From Yponomeuta sedellus (taxonomy: Eukaryota; Arthropoda; Insecta; Lepidoptera; Yponomeutidae): a stretch of DNA of 64,000 nucleotides. The DNA lies in assembly GCA_934045075.1 (NCBI GenBank), contig OW203727.1, positions 21,930,311-21,994,310 of the forward strand, given 5' to 3'. Below the pieces are notes generated by a model. That model was given only the letters and a program-made list of their open reading frames with translations. It was not told where the DNA came from and ran no database searches. Positions 1 to 10,499 of the stretch are shown piece after piece. Positions within the stretch are counted from its first letter, which is position 1, and each line of letters begins with the position of its first letter. The translations under genes were made by a program, and so were the position numbers.

Positions 1-380
1 AACACGGCACGGCACGAGATGATACGATACGATACGATACGATACGATACGATACGATACGATACGATACGATACGATACGATACGATACGAAACGATAC
101 GATACGATACGATACGATACGATACGATACGATACGATACGATACGATACGATACGATACGATACGATACGATACGATACGATACGATACGATACGATAC
201 GATACGATACGATACGATACGATACGGTACGGTACGGCACGGCACGGCACGGCACGGCACGGCACGACACGACACGACACGACACGACACGACACGACAC
301 GACACGACACGACACGACACGACACGACACGACACGACACTACACGACATGACACGACACGACACGACACGATACGATAA
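1..380. repeat. Pentanucleotide satellite, GATAC to GGCAC to GACAC
   Basis: An uninterrupted 5-bp tandem array. GATAC units fill about 20-225, a few GGTAC units follow, GGCAC units run to about 265, and GACAC units run to about 370 before reverting to GATAC. Neighbouring blocks differ by one base in the unit. Because the unit has no stop codon in several frames, a long open frame runs through it, but it is not a gene. Confidence 0.97.
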
Positions 381-424
381 GAGACATTCTATATTACTCC
401 GTAGATAACTCAATTTTACATCAT

Positions 425-620
425 ACTAGCTGACCCAGCGAACATCGTACTACCCAACAGTCAATTCTTTATTATTTTTCCGTCCGTAAGAATCATCCTC
501 GTACTTCAAGGACTATTCTAAAAAAAGAATTGGCAAAATCGGTTCAGCTGCTCTCGAGATTTGCGCTTACCAGCACATTCAGCGATTCATTTTTGTACTA
601 TAGTTTTTATATTATAGATA
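425..620 (+). mobile_element. Tail-A: RTE-like LINE 3' tail
   Basis: Starts 'actagctgacccagcgaac', contains the conserved block 'cggttcagctgctctcgag' and ends in a 'ttatattatagata' terminus. The same roughly 180-bp sequence recurs at least eight times in the window in both orientations. The layout is that of 5'-truncated RTE-clade LINE copies. No coding part is retained. Confidence 0.7.
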
Positions 621-631
621 CGTTCTACTGC

Positions 632-852
632 AAATCACCACGCGAGCCCACCGCGGGCAATTTCAGCAGTGCTGATAGGCGGAGCATGAGGTATGATAAC
701 ACCTCAGACACTAAGGTTACCTCACGATGTTTTCAGAGTTAGCGCGCTAATAAAACTTGACAAATTTACGTAACTTCAAAAATAAAGTACAAGCCGGGAG
801 TGGAACCCACGACCACCCGAATGAGAAGCCGACGTTCTCCGCTCCGCTACCC
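632..852 (-). mobile_element. SINE-B copy
   Basis: Read on the minus strand it has a degenerate tRNA-like head (box B-like 'gggttccactcccggc'), then the family body 'gaaaacatcgtgaggtaacc', 'ctcagcgct' and 'gcggtgggc'. It matches the better copies at 22985-23270 and 40169-40425. Confidence 0.75.
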
Positions 853-1253
853 TTCATGTTTCAGCATTAAATGAAAGCTAAAGAAATCAATATCAAACTT
901 TTGAAAACAAAGAAATTCCATTTCTATTGTGCCAGCTCTCCCTTATTATATTTTGCGTTATCAAGAGGGGAATTGTTTTGTAAAAGATTCAAACATTTAT
1001 TTTGTGCAAAGAAAGTTATGAACATTTCTTTAGAATTATTTTTAGAGAACGTTTCTTTGTAACTTTTGTAAAAAAGGCAGCCAAGGGCGAGTCAAACACG
1101 CATACGAAGGTTTCCGTACCATCATTAAGTTAATTATTTATTTTTGAAATGATTACAACTAAATATGTCATACGTATACCTGTTGCCACCAAAAATCACT
1201 TTCATTCGACGGAAACCTCACTTAAGTAATAATTTTGTACTATTTTAATTTTT
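853..1253. other. Mostly unassigned AT-rich sequence with a Rep-N scrap
   Basis: Only a decayed Rep-N piece is seen, near 1066-1115 (minus sense, 'gagtcaaac...ggtttccgtacc'). The short open frame at 871-1062 has no recognisable features and no splice context. Confidence 0.4.
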
Positions 1254-1518
1254 TACCGAGCGCTTTCGAGCTTCGCAAGGCACGTTAAACCGTTGGTGCC
1301 GGCTGTAATGTAACGGCAGTCGTTAAGCCATGTCAAAGCCTTATGGGCGGCTTGATAACTTCTGACAGTAAGCCCTTGTCAAGCCCTTCCGCCATTGTCT
1401 TACAATCCTCCACCAATCAGTACTTGGCCCCCGTGGTGGAGTATGGCTGAACCTTTCTGCGATGCAGGAATATACCCGTGCCCCAGCAGTAGGGACATAC
1501 TGAGGGTTGATATCAATT
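1254..1518 (+). mobile_element. 5S-SINE, head truncated
   Basis: Contains the body and 3' end of the 5S-SINE family: 'gtcgttaagccatgtca', 'gcggcttgataacttctga', the 'cccccgtggtggagtatgg' block and the end 'ccccagcagtagggacata...gggttgata'. The 5S-like promoter part is missing. Confidence 0.85.
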
Positions 1519-1626
1519 AAATTAAAGTCGCGTCTGTAAGCGCTGTCACCGGAATATGTAACAATATAGGTGGAATTTTTTGCTTCTAAAAATAGGTTTT
1601 TAAAATATTTGAGAGGCTTATACAAC

Positions 1627-2154
1627 TTAATTTAGTGACAAATGTTCTCTAGTAGACATAGTATTTATTTTCGTGTAGACCTCTGTTGCCGAACTGAACG
1701 AGAGCCTGAGCTTCAGCAAATAGCGCTGCTGTATTTGCTGTATTTTCCTATTATTTCGCTGTTTGACGAGAAGAATAATCCCCTTAAGAGGTTTGAGGGA
1801 GTAACAGTAGCGCCACCGAGAGAATAATAATGGAAATAAAATTCGAAAGATCGAATTTCCCCAAAGCAATTGTACAATTATATACATTGTGTACAATTTC
1901 TCATTCATGTTATTAGTGATTTTTGAATCCACGGCTATGAAACTAAACCATGGCCGGTAAAATCCTACGTTTACATAGGACGGCATTTTTTTATTTAGTT
2001 GATACGTAAAATGAACTAAATTAAAATTGCCGTTTTTTAGCATAAATGCTATCTCATAAGTCCCTGGTCCGTGATTCTTCGTCCGAGGGTCCTGAAAATC
2101 ACTTTTACTATGATTGAGAGAATATACAGACACCATTGCAATGGGCATTGTCAC
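1627..2154 (-). CDS. Candidate coding exon inside a 175-codon open frame (uncertain)
   Basis: This is the longest non-repetitive open frame in the window (175 codons, minus strand). Inside it a plausible splice acceptor 'gtgattttcag' lies just before 2091, followed by DPRTKNHGPGTYEI. The PGTYE piece resembles the Pro-Gly motif of sperm-tail PG-rich repeat proteins, but that match is only a few residues long. The second half (below about 1830) is basic and low in coding character. A possible donor 'gtaaac' follows the residues KKMPSY. If real, only about 2091-1950 would be coding. It could equally be a chance open frame. Confidence 0.25.
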   Translation of the reverse strand: MTMPIAMVSVYSLNHSKSDFQDPRTKNHGPGTYEIAFMLKNGNFNLVHFTYQLNKKMPSYVNVGFYRPWFSFIAVDSKITNNMNEKLYTMYIIVQLLWGNSIFRILFPLLFSRWRYCYSLKPLKGIILLVKQRNNRKIQQIQQRYLLKLRLSFSSATEVYTKINTMSTREHLSLN

Positions 2155-2690
2155 ATCCTATATCTTATTCTATAATTCTAAAATTTAGACTAATATAAGA
2201 AACTAATTTGAATATTTTCTTAATTTATGACGTAATTATTTTTTTATTAATTATTTAAAGTTTTGTAACCGTCAACACTGGCATTATGAAATACGTTCAT
2301 TGAATTGATTCATGATTTAAAAAAAAGTTGACGTTTGACAAATGTTGTTGACAAATTTTTTTAAAAATATTTGTAGGCAACTACCGCTTTAGAGCCAATG
2401 ATGACGTCATTGAAAGAAAAAATGAAGTGAACATTATTTTGCGATAAATATTAATAATCCGTTTTTATTTTATCCATTGAAACCCCTAATAGTAATCAGT
2501 ATCCCTATTCCTCGAAATGGTTTTCACTTTACGACAATCGATGCCTCCCTGATCAATGAAACCTAAACCTTTCTTTCTTTTCCAGCATAAGATGCTACTC
2601 CTTCTATGTCTATCCTTCCATTATATAACTCGAGATCGCTTCATTATATTGTGTTGTATAATATTACTATGCCGTATTATGCTGTGCTGT
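2155..2690. other. Unassigned AT-rich sequence
   Basis: No repeat family or exon is recognised. A perfect CRE-like palindrome 'atgacgtcat' sits near 2401, and 'gttgacgtttgacaaatgttg' near 2329 has a locally repetitive look. Confidence 0.4.
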
Positions 2691-2694
2691 GTAG

Positions 2695-2990
2695 TATTAT
2701 ATTGTATCGTATCGTATCGTACGTCGTGGGTCTCAATGCGACTTTCCGTGAGTCACTGTCACCAGGCCCTTGCTGAAAATCAGTGCTGTGGGCAAAAAAC
2801 CTGCAGCAAGTACTGAGCCTGAGGCCGTTTTACCGCCGCATGGACATGACCCGTATCCGCTTGCTGTGTTTTGTCGTATTTGTTTATTTTTATTACTTTT
2901 TTTTATATTATGTCTCTATTCTACGATTTGTATAATTATGTCTGTGTGGCGATAAATAAATTTATTTCTTCTTCTTCTTCAATGCCCATT
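2695..2990 (+). mobile_element. Probable LINE 3' untranslated tail
   Basis: A short 'gtatc' array (about 2704-2724) is followed by 'cccttgctgaaaatcagtgc', 'gcctgaggccgttttaccgcc', a T-rich stretch, 'gcgataaataaatttattt' and terminal 'cttcttcttcttc'. This resembles 3' ends of Jockey-type LINEs in Lepidoptera. No reverse-transcriptase coding sequence is present. Confidence 0.45.
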
Positions 2991-3111
2991 ACGAGTTGTA
3001 AAGGAAGATATTATGATTTTTTACATTGGTGGCTCTATTAAGCCCAGTGGACCCCCTTAATGCTGCGTGCTACCATTAATATAAACAATTTTAGTATAAT
3101 ACCGCAGCATA

Positions 3112-3310
3112 TAACGTCCCAATGTAGGGCACGGGTGTTTTCTCAGAAAGATAATATTGGTTTAATCACCACGCGTGCCCACCGCAAAATTGGCAATTTC
3201 AAACGCTAAGGTAAGTAAACACCTTAGAAACTCAGGTTTCCTCACGATGTTTTCCTTCACGGTTAGCCAGTGATATCGCTATTATAACTACACAAATGTA
3301 CGTAACTTAA
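3112..3310 (-). mobile_element. SINE-B, 3' half
   Basis: Minus-strand copy carrying the tail ('tgccctacattgggacgt' sense), 'gcgtggtgatt' and 'gaaaacatcgtgaggaaacc'. The tRNA-like head is missing. Confidence 0.75.
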
Positions 3311-3324
3311 AAAAATAATGAGGT

Positions 3325-3440
3325 TGGGTATAGTTACCACGCGTGCCCACCGCGCATTGGCAAATTCAAGTATGTGAACACTTCAGACACTAAGGTTTCC
3401 TCACGATGCACGATGTTTTCCTTCACAGTTAACAATCGTA
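3325..3440 (-). mobile_element. SINE-B fragment, tandem to the previous copy
   Basis: A second partial copy in the same orientation, only about 15 bases from the first. It has a local duplication 'cacgatgcacgatg' near 3400-3413. Confidence 0.7.
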
Positions 3441-4075
3441 ATTAAGGATCGTTTATTTAAATGGTAGCATGGCAGGCATGCTTAGAAAATGTGTCTCCTA
3501 ATTTAATGATGTTTAAATGCTATGAAATTCGGATGCACCGGCCATTATGTTCTAGTTTGGCGTGCCTGTCTCTTCGTGGTACTGTGTGTTTATTTGTTTT
3601 TATTACATTTGCATGGTAAAGGCGCTTTGGTGCTAACTAGCGCTACCGATGGAATATAAATATCATAACTTGTTTTAAAAGTATAATGCGTTTTTTTTAA
3701 ATTAAACATCAATAATCTTAATATCGGTGATAACTATTTAAACATACAGCCTAGAACGGAGTATATAAACATCCTAGGACTTTAATAGATTAGCGGTAAT
3801 AACGTAATTTCACCACGGTGTGAAGTAGGTGGCGATAAACTTCATAATTTTTTTGTTCAGTAAAAGTTTCTAGGTTTTGCAAGGAGAGAAATGGAGTAAT
3901 TTTGTGACACAGCTCTTTTGACCGACTTTTATGTTGCAACTTTTTAATTAACAAAGCAGGGCGCTGTGCTGTTCACCGACTTTAAAAAAGAGAGGGTATG
4001 AGCTTCCCATACGAAAGAAGTGAAAACTTACCTTAGTTTTCATTGTTTTGCTGGTTAGTGCAATAAAAAGGATAT
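3441..4075. other. Unassigned sequence
   Basis: No gene or repeat family is recognised. The sequence is AT-rich and intergenic or intronic in character. Confidence 0.4.
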
Positions 4076-4345
4076 AATCATGTGGGTACAGTGATATCAT
4101 TCCGATGTAAAACCTAACTGCAAAGTACGTACTCTGGGCTGCAAGTGATCCAAATTACTTCACCAGATGTCGCTGCCTGTAAGTAATACAGAGAGTGTAA
4201 AAGGGTTCGAAATTTCACTGCTGCCGGTACTTGCCCATTGGCTCAGTGGAGAGAGTGCTGGCACGGTTAGCCAGAGGTCGCGGGTTCGAGTCCTGGCATA
4301 AGCGGAATTTTTAGCCTCTAAATAGGTTTTTAAAATTATTCTTAT
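4046..4345 (+). mobile_element. SINE-D copy
   Basis: Begins with the family's 'gttagtgcaataaaaaggatataatcatgtggg' type junction, runs through 'gatatcattccgatgtaaaa', the degenerate tRNA-like region (box A 'tggctcagtgg', box B 'ggttcgagtcc') and ends 'gcctctaaataggttttta'. Confidence 0.85.
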
Positions 4346-4955
4346 TTATTTATTTCATTTGGTTTATCAACAGTGTATATCTACTGCTTACGTGCTAACA
4401 ATTTATATGAAGTAATGTTGGACTAGATGTTCTATATAACTAATTATAGATAAACAGCATCCATAACAAAACTAGTTACACTGATCTTAATTACAAGTGG
4501 CTACAGTTTAATGACAATACTTATATGCTTGAGAGAACATTTTTCAATATATTTTCTCGATAATCATGCGGAACATCAAAGTGCACGTTTAGTTTGGGGT
4601 TCAGAGTTACTTTATCTATTGTGAAGCTTTGCTCTGCTCAAAAAACATTTTTGACTTGATTTGATTTGATATCGGTATTCGGATGACGTGACGACTGGAG
4701 CAGAGTGTAGATTCAGCCAACCCAAGCGTGACTGTTCAGTTCTTACTCGCTCAATCATTAAGCGTGCACTTTGCGCGCTCTTTGCATTCAGAAAGCGCGC
4801 AAAATGCGCGTCAATAAATGTTTACGAAAACCTTTTTAATATTACAAATACATAATTCACGTAATCAACAAGTAACTTTCATAGTTTTCGCCTGTCACGC
4901 AAGATGAAGTGAAAAAGCGGGCATATTGATGTACGCATCTACCCTCAGAAGATTT
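4346..4955. other. Unassigned sequence with decayed LINE-like tail
   Basis: 'tttatttatttcatttggtttatc' near 4350 resembles T-rich LINE tails. A GC-rich patch with 'gcgcgc' motifs lies near 4770-4810. Nothing coding is seen. Confidence 0.35.
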
Positions 4956-4957
4956 AT

Positions 4958-5440
4958 TTTAGGGTTCGGTACCCTAAAAAGAAAAACGAAACCCTTGTAA
5001 GATTACTTTGTTGTCCTTCCGTCCGTCTGTCTGTCAAGACCATTTATTTCTAAAACGCGTGAAAGTATCAAGTTGAAATTAAAACTCTACACTCAAGTGT
5101 ACAATTTCTTGAAGTTGTGAAACAACCAAACCTTTTAGTCCACGAAAAAAAACAGTCACGGGCCTTTATGCCGCAAAAAAGTATATTTCTACACTCAAGA
5201 GGAACAACATTCATAAGGTAGGTACTTCCCGCTGCTCTATAACGACGAAATTTGTCAAATAATATAGTCTTATAATACAGGAAAAATCTGAAATCTATAG
5301 ATTCGTATGATTAACAATAAACATAGTCTGAAGTATGGGTGAAACTAAAAGACTCGATTCTTAAAATATTTATAATATGTACTAATATGTACGGAACGCT
5401 CGGCGCGCAAGTCCGACTAGCACTTGCCTGGTTTTTTATT
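4958..5440 (+). mobile_element. Rep-N, near-complete copy
   Basis: Starts 'agggttcggtaccctaaaaag', contains 'gtccttccgtccgtctgtctg' and ends 'cggaacgctcggcgcgcaag...cttgcctggtttttt'. It is a very common lepidopteran dispersed repeat of uncertain class. Fragments recur at 41260, 41985, 46790, 47768, 48890 and 55690. Confidence 0.7.
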
Positions 5441-5769
5441 AGTCGTGTAAAAAAGTCATCAACTTTATTTGTTACTTCGCACTCTCTGTTTTACTGTTTT
5501 CTCAGACTAACTGGATGAAAATTCTTTTATAAAGAGGCCATTTGTAACACTTTTTATTTTACATGTCCTTTTTTTACATCTAATTCTTTTTTTCGTGTGC
5601 CGACAGACTGTTTATTTATTTATTCTTAATCGAAATAATGTAGAAACATTATATAGGGTTGAAAGAGATTGTTGTGATTCCTTTATCTTGACAGTTTCTA
5701 TCAGGGTGTGTCTAATTGTTTGTGTAGTCTTCTTTCATTAAATTATTTCAAGAAATAACATTTCTCTAA

Positions 5770-6010
5770 GGAGGACAGGTTACACTTGACCCCAGTCACG
5801 CCTGATGGTAAGCAAGAAATGGGTCTACGATGTTACGTGCTTACTTGTTAAATGCCGGTTAGCTCTACTTTTAAAGACACCCAGGTTATATGTCTCCGGA
5901 AAGACAGACGATGGCAGCGTGTTCCACAACTGCTGCTCTTATTATAAAAGAATCCGCGAATCGCTTGGTGCGGATTCGCGGAATTTCGAAGACAAAGGCG
6001 TGCGTAACAT
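5770..6010 (+). repeat. Dispersed lepidopteran repeat ('cctgatggtaagc' type)
   Basis: Contains 'cacgcctgatggtaagca', 'ttaaagacacccaggttat', 'aagacagacgatggcagcgtg' and 'cgcttggtgcggattcgcgg'. I recognise this as a widespread lepidopteran repeat, but its class is not clear from the sequence. Confidence 0.5.
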
Positions 6011-6140
6011 AACATAAACTCACCCCTGTATCCCCAGGTCCAGGGACTGATCCCCAGGTACAGGGAGACCAGGGACTGCCCCATGCCACGATCCCGATTG
6101 AACAGATCTCTTTCGTATCATCAACATTCATTAGACGCTG
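6011..6140 (-). repeat. Dispersed repeat ('cacgatcc...catcaacattcat')
   Basis: Partly shared with 38065-38170 (Pro/Gly-rich looking 'ccccaggtacaggg', 'ccacgatccc', 'tttcgtatcatcaacattca'). A decayed match also lies at 22985-23035 and 14180-14240. Confidence 0.45.
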
Positions 6141-6688
6141 CGGGCCCGCACGTTGATTTCAGTCCAGGAAAATGAATTGAATTTTATCTTATTTATAAAT
6201 TATAATATTATAATAAATATCAACTCTTATTATCAATTATCGATATCAATAATATAATATAAACTGGTTTCGGTTCAGGAAATACAAGTAAATTAAATTT
6301 TATTTATTTATGATATTTTATTTGACTGCCCAGACTTGGTCAACAGATTATGTACGTGGTCCCTCGCACTGCCCAGGGACGGAAGGTGCGCGTGCGCCGA
6401 CTGTTTGCTACCGGCCTTTGCCGCACTAATGCCGGCGTACGCTCTCCCTTGCGTCGCTTGGTTGACACATACAACACTTATTTCATCCATGTGGATATTT
6501 TTTCTTAAGGCAAAAATTATTTTAAAAGCAAAATTATTCGTACCCTGAAGAACATGCTATTACATTTGTTATCGATTCAGTTCTCATGCATTACTTTGTC
6601 TTAGATAGACGATAGATAGACGTGTTTCAGCTTGGTTATTTTAGTTCCTTTTTGTTTGTTCTCTTTTTGTATTTTCCGTAGCACAAGC
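6141..6688. other. Unassigned sequence
   Basis: AT-rich, with a GC-richer patch at 6350-6450 ('gcgcgtgcgccgactgtttgc'). The overlapping short open frames on both strands there have no supporting features. Confidence 0.35.
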
Positions 6689-6700
6689 AGTAATACTGTA

Positions 6701-6941
6701 GTTAAAACTGTTTTTATACGGATTTATGCTCGTTTATTACATTTTTACAATTTTCCAACGTTTCGGCACTTTTTCAGGTGCCGTGGTCCCGGATGACCCG
6801 TGGTCAGTCATCCGGGACCACGGCACCTGAAAAAGTGCCGAAACGTTGGAAAATTGTAAAAATGTAATAAACGAGCATTAATCCGTATAAAAACAGTTTT
6901 AATTATGTCTACTGCTCGTGTTAACCTTAGAAAAAAAAAAA
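6701..6941. mobile_element. PLE-E inverted pair (palindromic insertion)
   Basis: Two copies of the same 3'-terminal element sequence face each other. Arms at 6704-6797 and 6807-6900 are almost perfect inverted repeats around a 9-base spacer. Each arm carries 'cggcactttttcaggtgcc', 'gtttcggcac' and 'tttatgctcgtttattac'. The pair is flanked by a 12-bp direct repeat 'agtaatactgta' at 6689-6700 and 6942-6953, so it was inserted as one unit. Confidence 0.8.
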
Positions 6942-7191
6942 AGTAATACTGTAATTAAGTAAGCCGAGGAAAATGTCGTGGGTGATATATTTACTATTAC
7001 TTTTGTCAATTTTGTAATTACCTACACAAAGTATATCACTGTTTGTTATCCCAAAGAAAATAAAATAAAATGAAATATCTCTTTTTGTCAGTTAGACTCG
7101 GCCTAGTGCAATTAAGGTGAAGTAGAACAATATTATTTATTTTAATATAAATTCAGCCTATGTCCTGCAGTGGGACGTAGGTATATCTGTG

Positions 7192-7372
7192 TCTTCTATG
7201 TCTGTGAGCTGTGCCTTCTATGAATGTATATCTTTTGAAATAAATTTATTTATTTTTGTAACAAACTCGTAGCATAAAACTGTCTTCTATGTCAGTAAAC
7301 TGTGTCCTCTACGAATGTATATCTTTTGAAATAATAATATTTCTTTTTATAGCAAACTTGTAACATAAAAAG
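7192..7372 (+). repeat. Tandem duplication, about 90-bp unit
   Basis: Two adjacent diverged copies of a unit that starts 'gtcttctatgtc', contains 'gaatgtatatcttttgaaat' and ends 'gcataaaac'. The sequence just before it ('cctgcagtgggacgtaggt') is a SINE-B tail. Confidence 0.7.
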
Positions 7373-7863
7373 TTATCACTTTTACCCTTTCCCTATAAAT
7401 ATCTTCTCTCTGAACTTGTGTAAGGGCTGGATGAACTTTGACCTTGAATTGGTGGTCGCTGGCGAAAAGTATTTTCGCAAGGAGATGTCGTCGTAAAATT
7501 ATGAACTCTACAGTTGTAGATAGATTGAAAACACTTGCAAAGTTATATACAAATTACTTCATTATTATGTTACAAAGAGGAGTGCTATCTATAACATAGA
7601 GATATTTAGATTGTAAAGGTACAAACCTCTTCACACCATTTTTATTTCTTTATCTATCTATAATTTTCAAATTTTTAAATTATGTCACACCATATTCGAT
7701 TTCCCTCATTTTTCATCATTACTACTTTACCCTTCGACCAGATCTGACTATTTTACCTGCTTATTCGTTTTTATCCAGTTTTTCTGTTTTATTATAAAAT
7801 ATCTATCTACAAATAAAACAACTGAAGTCGTTCCAATTCTTATTATTTGTAAAGGATATATAA
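7373..7863. other. Unassigned AT-rich sequence
   Basis: Nothing recognised on either strand. Confidence 0.4.
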
Positions 7864-8148
7864 CGTTCCAAGATGACAATGATGTCTGGAATTAAGGCCA
7901 GTACACTGCATTTTTACACTATTTTTATTTTTAATGCACTAACCCGTGCTAAGGAACAAATTTGTTCTGTGTTTTATAATAATTATGTTAACTCTGTTAA
8001 TTAAGTACTTTGAAAATACTAAGTTTGGAGTTTTTGGTCTATTGTTCTCCAAAATGATGTGGATTATGAAATTGACACCTAGTTTAATTGTAACGTTCAT
8101 TAAGCCGTAATTTCTACGTAACTTTGAATAAAACCTTTTCATTTCATT
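7864..8148 (+). repeat. Rep-H copy 1, interrupted by a SINE-D end
   Basis: Shares 'tgacaatgatgtctggaatta', 'ttttataataattatgt', 'ttctccaaaatgatg', 'ttgtaacgttcatta' and the end 'aaaaccttttcatttc' with 8610-8770 and 38743-39300. A 3'-end fragment of SINE-D (minus) sits inside at about 7914-7962. Confidence 0.65.
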
Positions 8149-8430
8149 ATCTTTATGGTGTATTTATACGCTTCATATAAAGCATTGCAAAATGCACGTT
8201 GATTTATTTTTTTACATAGCGGCTTTGATTAGATTAGATACTCTTTACTGCACTTTTCACCATATATTTTGAGAGTGCATGGAAACCTTGATACTATTTA
8301 AGCCCCGAAGTTTGTCTAAATTTTGTTAATCAAGGCCTAGTGGAGTATTATACCTTATGCAATTAAACACCTACTTTTCTATTCGGTATCGATAAGTGTC
8401 AAAACCTACAGGATTTTTTATGTAGTCTAT

Positions 8431-8508
8431 ACACGTTCCACTACAGGACACAGGCCTTTTCTCAGAGAGAGAGTATAGGCTTAATTACAATGCAGCCTGC
8501 CGCGGATA
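8431..8508 (-). mobile_element. SINE-B tail fragment
   Basis: 'ccactacaggacacaggcc', 'tctcagagagagagtatagg' and 'gcttaattac' are the 3' portion of SINE-B on the minus strand. Confidence 0.65.
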
Positions 8509-8521
8509 GGTCATTGTTCTA

Positions 8522-8612
8522 TGTTCTGTGGGTTGGGGATCGCAGTCTGGTGCTTTGCGCTCATTAGGGGAGGGCTATGTCCAGCAGTGGACTAATAAAG
8601 CCTGAAGAAGAA
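8522..8612 (+). mobile_element. LINE-G 3' end fragment
   Basis: 'gttggggatcgcagt' is followed by 'gcgctcattaggggagggc' and the family terminus 'gtccagcagtggactaata...gcctgaagaagaag'. Confidence 0.8.
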
Positions 8613-8770
8613 GATGTTCTGTGTTCTTGACAAAACTTTTAGTGGATTATATGGTTATTATTGGCGCTTCTCCAAAATGATCTTGATTTTGAAATGGACA
8701 CCTAGTTTGAATTGTAACGTTCATTTAGCCGCATTTTTAATTTCATTTCATGTTTTCCCCGAATTTTCAA
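8613..8770 (+). repeat. Rep-H copy 2 (partial)
   Basis: 'ctccaaaatgatcttgattt', 'gacacctagtttgaattg' and 'taacgttcatttagccgc' match copies at 7864 and 38743. Confidence 0.6.
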
Positions 8771-9285
8771 ATTGTATATGTGACATCTCTACCAAAATAG
8801 AAAATCAAAATTAATTTAACTGTGCGATAATAAGGTAAATAAATTAATAATAAGAAAACTTTCCGTTCCTTAACACGTGATAGGTACCTACTACCCGTGG
8901 TTCACCACGTCTATCGTACATACGTGTACATTGCCGTTTCTCGCTACCCCTCAACAGACCTTATTGTTAGAGGCAGCATTCCCGGGCTTGGAAGTTAAGG
9001 TCGGAACGTGACTTAAACTCTAATGGGCGTTAAATAAGATATTGCACCGCGTAAGGTACAAAAACGCTGGGTTATTGTTTAAATTCACCTCGGCTGAAAT
9101 ACGTCAATAACGCATTTTTCGCCAACAAAAATGTCTGGTGTAGGAGAAAATTGTAAAGATTTTAATTATGAAAAATTCGCCTCTTTCTATGTGACCGTTT
9201 TACTGAAGCGATGCATTGGCACGCGTGGAGCGCGTTTGAATACCTTTTCAAAGTCGCCTGGGCGTCGTATCACCCAAGTAGGCCC
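8771..9285. other. Unassigned sequence
   Basis: Non-repetitive by eye, no exon signature found. It has moderate GC and the phrase 'cacgcgtggagcgcg' near 9220. Confidence 0.35.
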
Positions 9286-9715
9286 TAGAATCTAATACTG
9301 ACAAAGTATTTCAATACAATAATATAAGGACGACAATGGTTGTTATTAATTAAAGCGATAACAGTATGTCATTCCGCGCAAATTAAATAGGCATCTCTCG
9401 CGAAGAATATCGAATCGCGCGAGGCCCGAGTTGGTCTCTAGACTACCGCGATTGGTTCCTAGACTACCGATAGGGTGAAAGAAACTACCATTACCGGACT
9501 AATATGAATCTGTAGACTTTTAGTCCGGATCTACTTACGGTTGTTGTTATATCGGAAGAGTCCGACCAGGTTTCGCTCCGCTTCGCACAGCTTAATCATG
9601 GTGATCCGTACTAAAAGTCTACAATCTGTTGTGCTTACGAAAGTTTTAGTTCAAAACTAATATGAAACTATTGAACAATTATGCATTTTAGAGACTCGCC
9701 TCCCAGGGCGGTCAA
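9286..9715 (+). repeat. Rep-L copy 1 with a nested mini-MITE
   Basis: Shares 'ggccctaga', 'gcgcaaattaaatag', 'catctctcgcgaag', 'atcgcgcgagg', 'ctagactaccgatag' and 'gaacaattatgcatttta' with 46285-46590. A roughly 113-bp insertion (9511-9623) absent from the other copy has terminal inverted repeats: 'tgtagacttttagtccgga' faces 'tccgtactaaaagtctaca'. Confidence 0.65.
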
Positions 9716-9938
9716 AGGCTGCAAAAATACAATTTTCTAGGGATTTATAACGACCTCGCCGCTACTCCTTACATCCCATGCCATTTGGGCCGTTGCCAAC
9801 TTCAACTGCGCGAGTTTTGGATTCAGCTAAATGCATTGTTAACTTTGGAGGGGCTCTCGGATTGGGGAACTTGCTTTAATGTTGGATTGATACGTATTTA
9901 TGAAGTGGAGAAGGAGAAGAAAAAGTAAAAAAATATAA

Positions 9939-10168
9939 TTTTTAATGCACTAACCCGTGCTAAGGGCAATTTAAAAACCTAATTAGAGGTTAAAAACTCC
10001 ACCCATGCCGGGATTCGAACCCGCGACCTCTGGCTATCCGTGCCAGCGCTCTTTCCAACTGTACGTAACCTCGATACGTAATACAGAGAATATTGTAAAC
10101 AGGGTTCGAAATTTCACTGATGCCGGTGAGTCGCCCATTAGCTTTATTGGGAAGAGCGCTGGCAGTTG
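9939..10168. mobile_element. SINE-D, head-to-head inverted composite
   Basis: A minus-oriented 3' half ('atgcactaacccgtgctaag' to 'gtgccagcgctctt', 9939-10062) abuts a plus-oriented 5' half ('cgtaatacagagaatattg' to 'gagcgctggcag', 10070-10168). Both parts belong to one family. Confidence 0.8.
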
Positions 10169-10357
10169 CAAAAAATCATGTTGTTCTGACAATTAAAACG
10201 ATTTGATAGATATTGTATTCTCCACGGTCTTGTATTAAGGTTGCAAACACATAAAAGAACAAAATACGAGTTAAGTCAAATATTGATAAAGACTGAAATA
10301 TTACTTACATACTTACATTTAAGAAATCATTGTTGTGTTCTTTTTTTTGGTGTAGTG

Positions 10358-10360
<3 letters not shown>

Positions 10361-10423
<63 letters not shown>

Positions 10424-10450
10424 ATATATATCTATCTATATATATATATA
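10361..10450. repeat. (TA)n microsatellite with TG interruptions
   Basis: About 35 TA units with 'tgtgtgtg' in the middle, then a small palindrome 'gagtttattatttt...ataataaactc' at about 10451-10498. Confidence 0.9.
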
Positions 10451-10499
10451 GAGTTTATTATTTTTTATATATATAAATAAATAATAAATAATAAACTCT

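Noticed and set aside
19..408. 129-codon open frame
   Set aside because: Pure product of the stop-free pentanucleotide repeat.
6772..6850. Hammerhead ribozyme in PLE-E ('cctgaaaaagtgccgaaac')
   Set aside because: Resembles CUGANGA...GAAA, but the required G in the first core segment is A and no stem II can form inside. At most a decayed remnant.
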